Position numbers and translations under genes: made by a program
Notes under the pieces: generated by a model
Told to the model about the DNA's origin: nothing
Seen by the model: only the letters and a program-made list of their open reading frames with translations
Databases searched by the model: none
Shown here: one piece after another, positions 53,887 to 61,865 of the stretch
How the letters are laid out: every line of letters starts with the position of its first letter
Numbering within the stretch: the first letter of the stretch is position 1
NCBI GenBank assembly: GCA_036571765.1
Contig: BROE01000019.1
Location: 7,137,625-7,201,624 of the forward strand
Length of the DNA stretch: 64,000 nucleotides
Direction: 5' to 3'
From: Plecoglossus altivelis
Lineage: Eukaryota; Chordata; Actinopteri; Osmeriformes; Plecoglossidae

Positions 53887-54685
53887 GTTAGTGGGTGTAC
53901 TTTAACATTTGCCTAAAGATTGAACAAACTGCAGGCAGAAACGTGCTGAACTGGCTATTTCCCCTCATTCTCTCTCCCGCCCTCTCATGTGACCTGCAGG
54001 CCAACTACGTCCTGGAGAACGACGCGCTGCTTGAGACCCAGCGGCCGGAGTATGACATCATCCTGTGCCTAAGCGTTACCAAGTGGGTTCACCTGAACTG
54101 GGGAGACAGCGGTCTGAAGCGGCTCTTCCGCCGCGTCTACAGGCACCTGCGCCCAGGAGGCAGGTTCATCCTGGAGCCGCAGCCATGGGACACCTACGGC
54201 AAGAGGAAGAAACTCTCGGTGAGAGACCGGGGGGCGGAAAGTATTTGGGATTCATCGTAAATGACTGGATAGTGTGAATTATAGCTTTGGAGTTTGCTGA
54301 GAGCTCTAGTGTGAGGAACAATAAAGTTTTATTATATATATGTGTATATATACGTTGAGTACAAAGTACATTGGTTAGGCTTGACGTGAAACGTTATCTC
54401 AATGTTGCAGGATAGCATTTTTCGGAATTACCATGGCATCTGCCTGAAACCAGACCAGTTCTCGACCTACTTGATCAGTGAAGTGGGATTCTCCAGCTAT
54501 GAGCTAATTGGGACGCCGAAGAGTTCCTCAAAAGGTAAGCTGCACCTGTGAACGGAGAACTTCCAAAGAAAGTCTCATTATCAATTGAATTCAAACCAAA
54601 ATGACTGTCGATTTCTATTCCCCCTTTTAATGGTTGACTCTTTTCTACAGGTTTTGAGAGGCCAATTTACTTGTTTTATAAATGA
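51901..54685 (+). CDS. mepce: mepce, 7SK snRNA methylphosphate capping enzyme
   Basis: This S-adenosylmethionine-dependent enzyme methylates the 5' gamma-phosphate of 7SK RNA and stabilises the 7SK snRNP that restrains P-TEFb. Coding segments: 51946-53886, 54000-54218, 54411-54534 and 54651-54685, all GT/AG and in phase, giving 772 residues. The start MIEMSVDKE matches MIEM of human MEPCE. Seen in order: a basic low-complexity N-terminus; [55 protein letters not shown] (about residue 404); the SAM-binding motif VLDLGCNTGQLTL (about 439); GLDIDGALVHAARQNIRHYL; RGPIAAP; ANYVLEND; LCLSVTKWVHLNWGDSGLKR; FRRVYRHLRPGG; and the C-terminus SSKGFERPIYLFYK. A repetitive Ala/Glu/Gly insert (about residues 490-525) separates the two halves of the Bin3 domain. 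A 5' UTR exon lies upstream, with the acceptor at 51900. Confidence 0.96.
54000..54218 (+). CDS. mepce: mepce exon 3
   Basis: Acceptor CATGTGACCTGCAG; 73 codons ANYVLENDALLETQRPEYDI, then ILCLSVTKWVHLNWG and onward to PWDTYGKRKKLS; donor GTGAGA. It holds the second half of the catalytic domain, including the conserved WVHLNWGD. Confidence 0.93.
54411..54534 (+). CDS. mepce: mepce exon 4
   Basis: Acceptor CAATGTTGCAG; encodes DSIFRNYHGICLKPDQFSTY and SEVGFSSYELIGTPKSSSK; donor GTAAGC, splitting a Gly codon. Confidence 0.93.
54651..54685 (+). CDS. mepce: mepce exon 5 (last coding exon)
   Basis: Acceptor CTTTTCTACAG; completes Gly and encodes FERPIYLFYK followed by TGA. Human MEPCE ends with a similar GFQRPVYLFHK segment plus a short tail. 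Confidence 0.92.
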
Positions 54686-56416
54686 CCGGCGGTTGGGTCT
54701 GGAAGGGTAACCCTTTGGAACAGCCGAAAGTACCTTTTGTACTCCAGAACAAGCTAGGTGCTGGCCGGCCTTCATTATCCATCTGCAAAGCATGTCTCGG
54801 AACACTGGACAGTTTTTAAACATCGAGCTTCTTAAACTTTCGTGTCTGAACATTGAAACATTTGAGATTTATCCTCAAGACTTCAAGAGGGGGCCGACAA
54901 CAGATGAAGATGAAAGTAGACAACCTGGAGGATGGAGAAACTCCATTATGACTCAACTTCTTCATGACAAACACAGGCATTGTGTTCTCGGTCCTCCGCT
55001 ACTGTTGGACTGTGTTGTTCAGGTCCCAAGGCATTTCTTTCACTGTGTTTTCAACTGAATTTCGATGGTTCTCAGTGTATCAAGGCTTTTGGCTTTTGAA
55101 TCTTTTGAAGAGGGAACAGAGACCTAATAATAGCCTTCATATGAAAGTTGATTAACCCACAGTCATAAAAGACCAAGTGTGTTTTAGAACACATGCCTGC
55201 CTGTGTAAGAGTCCCTCTCTAACTTTAACTGACTAAGAGGACCTGCCCCTAAATCATTAGTTTGTGTGACCTTAGACCCTGGTGGGTTTGCTCCAATGTC
55301 CTCTCTCACCCCACATTCAGCTCCCCCTCCCGCTTCTAATCACTTGCTTTGCAGAGGATTCAAGTCCACTTCTGGGTTAGCTGTTGGCTCTGAGGCTGGA
55401 GGTGAGAGATTCTCCTTTAGGCTCGTGTCACGTGTGGGGAGAACTGGGCCTTTTGATTTTTAAAAACTTTTTGTTCATGTTCAAATCACAATGTTTTGTT
55501 ACTTTTTTCTTCTTAGTGTGACAGATGGTTGTTTTGTGTTGAAATTTGCTGCCAACTAATACAAAGCTGACAGTGGTTTTTGACTTGGATTGAACTGACT
55601 TCATCCAGCTTGCTCTACCCATGAATTATCATAAGTCCATGATTCCTTTGTACACTTTTTTTTTTTGTACGCTCTTTTCATGTTTGTTTCATTTTCCTGT
55701 GACAAGCAAGAGGGCAGCAATAGTGCTGCTCTTTTGCTGGACTTGGTCAAATTTTCTCAATGTCTTTTCAAAAATAAATACATATTCTGTTATTCTGGCT
55801 GGGGTCATTACAGGAGGCATCCACCTCCTCACAACTTCCTTAGACAATATGATTGAACTTCAGTCTCAAATTCAACTCAGCCCAGACAAACAAGATGAGC
55901 TTGTTTTGTTGGCCATTTAGGGAAATTAATGTAAGTTGTTTGGGGGCTATTGGATCGACCAGATTTAATATTTTAAACATGAAATGCTGCATTTGTGCCG
56001 TCAACACGTTTCAAAGCATGGATTCTCAGAAGTGTTAAGTTTCCCCAACCTACTCTCATATCTTGGAATGAAGGTTGGACGTGACGAAGTTCAGCATTAA
56101 CTTAAATGTGGTTTTGGAGACGTCATGTTAGATGTTGCCATAGCGATGTGCGAGACCTGCAGATTTAATATTTGTCATATCCCTTTGACTGTAATATTTT
56201 TGTTTTCTTTTTTCACACACTTTAAACAATTGAACTAAATGTTTTAGCATTAAAATAAATGTAAATCAATGACACGTAAATGTGACACTCTCTTAACCCA
56301 ATTTTGTGATAAACATATCCCCTTGTATGTCGCTAAATCATAATTAGGCGTGGTAACATGGACATTATTTTAGGAACGACACGGAGTCTTTCGTGTTAAG
56401 TTAAAAGCCCCCAATT
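54686..56416 (+). other. mepce 3' UTR and intergenic spacer
   Basis: I see no further gene. AATAAA signals at 55773-55778 and 56254-56259 on the plus strand are candidate mepce polyadenylation sites. Confidence 0.5.
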
Positions 56417-56422
56417 TTTATT
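56417..56422 (-). terminator. Protamine 1 polyadenylation signal
   Basis: TTTATT on the plus strand is AATAAA on the gene strand, 41 bases after the stop codon. Confidence 0.7.
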
Positions 56423-56463
56423 AGTAGACTTGACATCAGCCATCAGTAAAGATTGATAGACTT

Positions 56464-56565
56464 CTAACGTCTCCTTCTGCCTCCCCTCCTACGTCTCCCC
56501 CCCCTTGCTCTACGCCTTCTGCGGACGGGGCGGGAGGAACGTCTTGATCGGCGTCTTCTGGGCAT
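56464..56565 (-). CDS. Protamine (sperm nuclear basic protein), gene 1
   Basis: This intronless 33-codon gene encodes MPRRRRSRRSSRPV followed by arginine clusters with Ala, Gly and a final run of four Arg. About two thirds of the residues are arginine. The layout (MPRRRR, SSRPVRRRRR, GGRRRR end) closely matches salmonid protamines, which replace histones and compact DNA in spermatids. The ATG is at 56565 and TAG ends at 56464. A minus-strand AATAAA (56417-56422) follows within 50 bases of the stop, and a TATA box plus CRE lie upstream. The gene is shorter than usual annotation length cut-offs. It is divergent from a second protamine gene 740 bases away. Confidence 0.93.
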   Translation of the reverse strand: MPRRRRSRRSSRPVRRRRRARGGRRRRGGRRRR

Positions 56566-56618
56566 TTTGATGATAGATGATGTTTCACACTATACCTATT
56601 CACCCGCTGGACACGCTA

Positions 56619-56662
56619 CTTATACTATTGTGACGTCCAAACTTCAGGTGATTGTGACGTCA
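56619..56662 (-). promoter_or_regulatory. Protamine 1 promoter (TATA, CRE)
   Basis: On the minus strand TATAAG (56619-56624) lies 54 bases before the ATG. A half CRE (TGACGTCC on plus, 56631-56638) and a full palindromic CRE TGACGTCA (56655-56662) lie just upstream. CREM-type control of spermatid genes through CREs is established in vertebrates; its use here is inference. Confidence 0.7.
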
Positions 56663-57218
56663 CGAATACGTTTCAACAAAACTCCAGACTTATGAAGACT
56701 GTTAAGAAAACGAGATGCACTTTCCGCAGTTGCAGACAATCGTTATTGGGATGTGTGGGATCGATTATTCTGTGTGTGTTGTTATTAAAAATAGCTTGTA
56801 ATGTATTTTAAAAGTCTAAATTACCTCGGCCCGCGCTACTCGTTGCTGTATTGCTACGGACACATCGATTAAACTGTAAATAACAGGATAGTAGTTTAAA
56901 GTGTAAACTATAGACTTCAGGTTATCCATTTTCATTTTTTTTTAAAGTTCAACGATATAAAAAAAAACATACACTTTAGCCGTAACGTTGCCAATGGCTT
57001 AGATTGATTGTCCTTCAATTACTATGTTTAGTTACTATTATAGTCACCCAAATTTAATATTGGAAGCACAGCCAGTTTCACTTGTATTCTTGATCAATGA
57101 ATATGAATGTAGACACCAACTTTGACAATGATAAAGATATGTTTTCATGACGTGTCCAAAAAAAACATCAACAGAATAGTTTTCACAAAGTGACAAAAAA
57201 AGTTCCAAAGCAGCCACG

Positions 57219-57274
57219 TGACGTCATAATCCATCCAAATGACGTCACATTGTCCACCTCAACAGGTATAATTA
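57219..57274 (+). promoter_or_regulatory. Protamine 2 promoter (two CREs, TATA)
   Basis: Two perfect TGACGTCA elements lie at 57219-57226 and 57240-57247, 21 bases apart (two helical turns), followed by TATAATTA at 57267-57274, about 30 bases before the ATG. The 5' UTR must be very short. Confidence 0.7.
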
Positions 57275-57304
57275 GGCGTTTTGTCAAAGAAATTCAGTAT
57301 CAAA

Positions 57305-57406
57305 ATGCCCAGAAGACGACGAAGGAACACTTCCCGCCCCGCCCGCAGAAGGCGCAGGAGGACAAGGACAAGGCGTAGGAGGAGAGGTCAGCGAAGGAGA
57401 CGTTAG
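57305..57406 (+). CDS. Protamine (sperm nuclear basic protein), gene 2
   Basis: This intronless 33-codon gene encodes MPRRRRRNTSRPA followed by arginine clusters with two Thr, a Gly-Gln pair and a final run of four Arg. It has the same length and layout as gene 1 but differs at several positions (NTSRPA for SSRPV; TRT for the ARGG region). The ATG is at 57305 and TAG at 57404-57406. The last eight codons with the stop are repeated immediately downstream as a 30-base direct duplication. An AATAAA at 57539 and a long hairpin lie in the 3' region. Its role is the same as gene 1: DNA compaction in sperm. Confidence 0.93.
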   Translation: MPRRRRRNTSRPARRRRRRTRTRRRRRGQRRRR

Positions 57407-57440
57407 ATGAGGAGAGGTCAGCGAAGGAGACGTTAGATGA
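57381..57440 (+). repeat. 30-base direct duplication over the protamine 2 stop codon
   Basis: 57381-57410 and 57411-57440 are identical; each starts GGAGAGGTCAGCGAAGGAGA and ends CGTTAGATGA. The second copy lies after the first TAG, so it is 3' UTR and still holds arginine codons followed by a TAG. Confidence 0.93.
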
Positions 57441-57476
57441 TAAGGTCAGTAATTTACCCCTCCACATACACACCAT

Positions 57477-57532
57477 AGACCAATATTGTTACCTATAGGG
57501 GTTTTTAACCCCTATAGATAACAATATGGTCT
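57477..57532 (+). other. Long imperfect hairpin in the protamine 2 3' region
   Basis: The arms AGACCAATATTGTTACCTAT and its near-complement ending ATAACAATATGGTCT flank a CTATAGGGG/CCCCTATAG core with a short T-rich loop. About 24 base pairs with one bulge and one G-T pair are predicted by eye. AATAAA follows seven bases later. Confidence 0.85.
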
Positions 57533-57538
57533 TCCAAA

Positions 57539-57544
57539 AATAAA
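57539..57544 (+). terminator. Protamine 2 polyadenylation signal
   Basis: AATAAA lies 132 bases after the stop codon and directly after the hairpin. Confidence 0.65.
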
Positions 57545-60500
57545 ACATCAGGCTTAATCCGACACACACTAAAAACGTCTTAATTCGCGTTATTTAGTGT
57601 TACTCCAGTTGTAGTTAATTATTTTTACCACGGCGCGGCGGTAGACTCCAGGAAATTGCAGCAGGAAATATTCCCAAACTATTTTGGTAAATTAGAAGAG
57701 AAAAAAAACACGAGCGCAGCGAAATCTAAAGGTAGTTTTATATTGAATTTATATGATGTGGATAATGTCCATGACACACGGGGCCCATGTGAGAGTTTTT
57801 CAAGTGTATCACGCTCTCTCATATAAGATTCTCAAAATAAGTTTCAACGTGTATATTGATATAATACTATACTTTGAACTGAAATAGGAGCTAATTATTT
57901 GATTCTGTCTGTTTCAGGTTTGTGTGCATACGGCTGCTGTCTTCACACGCAGGAAACACGTCTGACACAAATTGCTGTCGTTGTGATGGTGATGCTGGCA
58001 ATTTGCATTTAACCCAGTTCATATCAAAGCTATGAGTTTGGCACTGGGAAGATGTGATCCATCTGCAGCATCCTCATGATTGCCCACATGTTCCTCCTGG
58101 GTTTAGCCTGTGTTTAGATGACCAGTGCTTGTCCTTGGCCTACTTTACTCAGAGGCAAGGCAAAGTGAGGCCAGCAGAGCAGAGTCTTGAAGCAGAACAG
58201 GAGGATGCAGGCTTCATACTTCTCGGTGAGTGTTTACTGGGAGATGTGAGGAGGGGTTCTAGAAGGGGGGGGGGGTTGGAAAGGCATTCTGGCATTCTCA
58301 GACAGCATTCTGAGTTCCACAATGCTGTCACAGTCACATGAGGAAATAGACATTTCTGTCTATGCCATTTCTGTATTCCATTTCATACCAAAACTATCAG
58401 CATAGAAGAGTTGGTGTGTGCGTGGTGTGGTCTCTCTAAAACATGTGGTCGCTCTTATGCATCACATGGTGTATTAAGAGTGGAACATGCTAGAAAATGT
58501 ATAAGTTGGAAATGATCTTTAATTCATCTCATGTTGTTTCATCCCTGGGTCCCTGTTACTCATCTTGCTTAACGATGAATATTTCAGAGATGGTAGGTGG
58601 GTTGATTTGCTAGGGAGGCAGGGTGAGAGGAGACATCGGCTGAAGTTTAGCTGAGCCTGTGCAAGGGAGAGTGGGTGTGGAACCCCTCTCTCTCTCTCCC
58701 TCGCTGACTCCAGAGAAGGGTTATGCAATCTGATAAACAGGTCACAAATATTAAGGTCACCGACTTTGAATATCTGTCATTACACACACGTGCATTGCTA
58801 TAATAATAACATTATTTAACATTATGTATATTCGCAGTGTGGTTTATTCATGGTATACTTTAAACGGGTGTTAGTAGTGGATTGGTTGAAGTCGCCTGCC
58901 CCCAGGCAAAAATGTGAGTGTTTGTTTGCGCTAAGGAAAGACAATATAGGTCAGGTCCTGTGTGGAGGATCTGCTCTATTGTGATGAACAGGAATCCCCC
59001 CTCCCCTTTCTCTGGGGTCTCTCTGTGGCTCCTAGCTCTCTAGAAAACAGGTGATCCAAGGTAAAAGGGGGTAAAAGCTCCACTCTGTGAAGAATATTGG
59101 GATCCCCCCAAGCAAGTCGTATGGATTTCGTATTTGTTTTGAAAATGCCTGCATACTATGAATCTACAGTATATTTGATTATATTTGGCTGTGTGTTTGT
59201 GTGCCTTGCATGACTGTGTATGTGAAGGTGTGTGCCTGTGTGTGTTATATTGTTAGCTTTAGGTTGGATTCATGCCTCTCATCCTCACCCCAGGGAGTAA
59301 GTGTGTGTTCATCATTTAGAATTGCTTTATTGCTGCACCATTGCTCCAGCGTGGTCGGAATCTGGCAGGGGGAGGAGGGGAGGAAGAGGGGGGGGGGTGC
59401 TCTGCTGGCTTTGTACAATTACAGAGCTGATGAAGCAAAGACACAAGTGCATGTCCCCCCATCAAGCAGCCCTAAATGGTGCAGTCCGTAGGCTTAAAGG
59501 AAAAGTGTACCCATAGATGAACACACTCTGGATTTGTTTTTACTGCAGTTCGTTTATTCCATTCCATGCTGAATGTAAGGACAGGGGAATTGACTGGATT
59601 TAAAATACTATTTTACCTGTTGAAACAAAAACAATGTGATGATCATGCCCTAATGTGGGCCACGTTGAACAATGTAATATATAGATTCTCATATTAAATT
59701 CCTGATCGACATGGGATATTTTGCCAGATGCTTTCCCACCCACCCACCCACCCACCCCTTCACTCACTCACCCACACACACACACAAATACACGCGCATA
59801 TCGTCACATACATGTACATGTGCGCATGAATATGCAACAACCTAAGACACATGCTCTGGTAAACCCAGGACAAATTGTCATCACAACCATTCTTAGATCT
59901 TAACATCAGGGCCAGCGTCCACATGACAACAACTACCCTTCTTCCTATTGCCACGGCAACAACTGCACCATCGCTAAGGCAACAGCTGCAGAGTGCCACA
60001 ACTAGCAGAAAACCTTTCCGCCTTTTATTTTGCTCATTGTTTCCTGCGGTTTACGCAATCGCTTTTCACTTTGGGTTGTTTATGTCACTCTGGTTGTCGT
60101 ATGTGTTTCAGTTCTCTGTGATGCATATGTAATTCGCTCTCTCTCCCTCTCTACACATTTTCTTTCGGTCTAATTCCTTCTGTCTTCACACACACACACA
60201 CTCCCCCTCCATCTCTCTCTCTCTCTTTCGCTCTCTCTCTCTCCTTCACTGTCCCCTCCCTCCACTCTCCCTCTCCATCCTCTGCTATTTCACTGTCTAA
60301 TCCTCTCTCTATTTCTCTCCCTCTATCCTTCTTTTCTTTCGCAGAGCGAATCGCCCCCTTTTACCCGCACCACCTTTCCTTTCCACCTCCATCCCCCCTC
60401 TGTCCATCTATTTTCATGTTCATCCATTTCTCCCCCTGCCTCCCTCTTACCCTCTATCTCCTCTGGCTTTGAAATACAGACGCGCTCCCTTCTCCCCCTC

Positions 60501-60556
60501 TCTCCCTCTCTCGCTCTGTCTCCCTCTTCTCATACAGATTCTGAGCCCTCCCTCTC

Positions 60557-60594
<38 letters not shown>

Positions 60595-60850
60595 CACTAT
60601 CTTGCTCTTTCTCTCTCTCTTTCCCTGTGTCCCTCCCCCTCCCTCTTCACATTACCCCCTCCCTCCATCCTCTCTTTCCCTCGCTGGTTCAGTTAGTCCA
60701 AAAAGACATACAAGGAAGGATAGAAAAGGGGGGAAAGGCAGGAAGAGAGAGTGCAGGAGCGGGGCAGGCTGGGGAGAGGGGCGTGGGGTCTCAGCCCTCT
60801 GTTGTGGGGGGGTGGGGGGGTTGAGATATACCCCACCTGTTTGTTCTCAG
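57545..60850. other. Intergenic region between protamine 2 and dlg4
   Basis: I recognise no coding exon. Features include CCCACCCA/CACACA runs (about 59739-59790) and several CT-rich tracts (60130-60300, 60540-60620). The dlg4 promoter and any 5' UTR exon should lie here, but I cannot place them. Confidence 0.5.
60533..60625. repeat. CT-rich microsatellite
   Basis: This is a CTCTCT dinucleotide-type tract with CCCTCTC interruptions, upstream of the dlg4 exon. Confidence 0.9.
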
Positions 60851-60884
60851 TACCATGGACTGCCTCTGCATTGTGACCACAAAG
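60851..60884 (+). CDS. dlg4: dlg4 (PSD-95) first coding exon, palmitoylated N-terminus
   Basis: ATG at 60855 opens MDCLCIVTTK, followed directly by donor AAG|GTAAGC. Mammalian PSD-95 starts with the same MDCLCIVTTKK. Cys3 and Cys5 are the palmitoylation sites that anchor this postsynaptic PDZ-SH3-GK scaffold to the membrane. A good acceptor (CTGTTTGTTCTCAG) ends at 60850, so this may be an internal exon preceded by a 5' UTR exon, or the transcript may start upstream and ignore it. I did not find the next exon (YRYQDED in mammals) before the window ends, so it should lie to the right. The exon has only 10 codons, but the exact peptide plus donor makes the call firm. Confidence 0.87.
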
Positions 60885-61305
60885 GTAAGCTGATCCGTCG
60901 TTGGTTACGCTGAGAGTGCGAGTGAGCGAGTGAGAGAGACAGAGTGAGGGAGAGTGAGAGAGACCGGAGGACTGTTAGTATTTTGTTTGTGTGTTGGGGA
61001 ATACGGATTTAGGGGGGTTAACACCTCACGCCTGTTTGCTTTTTTTCCTCATCTTTTTAAGTTCCTGTGTACCTGTACTGTGGAGTGTTGAGACGTGAGG
61101 GGGGCGCGTGTTAGAGGCATGTGGTCGCTTTCTGAAACCCCCTCGTTCTCTTTCTCCCCCTTTGTCTCGCTATGACAGCCTCTCGTGCTTTGTGAATGGT
61201 GAGGTTGAGGTGAACGACTACAGAAGCGTGTGTCAGGGAGCACTCTTCCTGTTCTGGCCCCTGTCCCCTTCTCTGTCCCCCCCCCTCTAGCCACATCTGG
61301 CTGTG

Positions 61306-61332
61306 TGTGTGTGTGTGTGTGGGGGGGGGGGG
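61306..61332. repeat. (GT)n run followed by a G homopolymer
   Basis: A short GT run passes directly into a G run of about 11 bases. Confidence 0.9.
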
Positions 61333-61527
61333 CCTCTGTGAGTGTGTGAACGGGGCAGGTGAACCTGCCCGGCTGGGGCAGTTGGGGATGGCGAGTAGAG
61401 GGGTAGGGGCAAGGGTAGAGGGGGGGTGGGGGTAAGGGGACCTGAGGCTGGGGTGCTTGGGCTGCCTCTGCTTTATGCTTAACCTGCATGGGATAGACGC
61501 TCTGCATGCTAACCTTCTTCACTCACT

Positions 61528-61865
61528 CTCTCTGTCTCTCTCTCTGTCTCTCTCTCTGTCTCTCTCTCTGTCTCTCTCTCTGTCTCTCTCTCTGTCTCTC
61601 TCTCTGTCACTCTCTCTGTCTCTCTCTCTGTCTCTCTCTCTGTCACTCTCTCTGTCTCTCTCTCTGTCTCTCTCTCTGTCTCTCTCTCTCTGTGTTTCTT
61701 TCTCCTCTCTTTCTCTCCCTTTCTCTCTCTCTCCCTTTCTCTGTCTCTCTCCCTCTTTCTCTCTCTGTCTCTCTCTCTCTCCCTTTCTCTGTCTCTCTCC
61801 CTCTCTCCCTTCCTCTCTCTGTCTCTTCCTCTCTGTCTCTCTCTCTGTCTCTCTCTCTATCTGTC
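61528..61865. repeat. 12-base TCTGTCTCTCTC satellite grading into a CT tract
   Basis: From 61528 to about 61690 the unit TCTGTCTCTCTC repeats with very high regularity (two units read TCACTCTC). It then degenerates into CCCTTTCTCTCTC sequence. Confidence 0.95.

Noticed and set aside
56950..57200. Possible third protamine or shared exon between the divergent genes
   Set aside because: The stretch is AT-rich and contains no arginine-codon cluster on either strand.
57190..57378. 62-residue plus-strand frame over the protamine 2 promoter
   Set aside because: It overlaps the true protamine gene in another frame and spans its CREs and TATA box.
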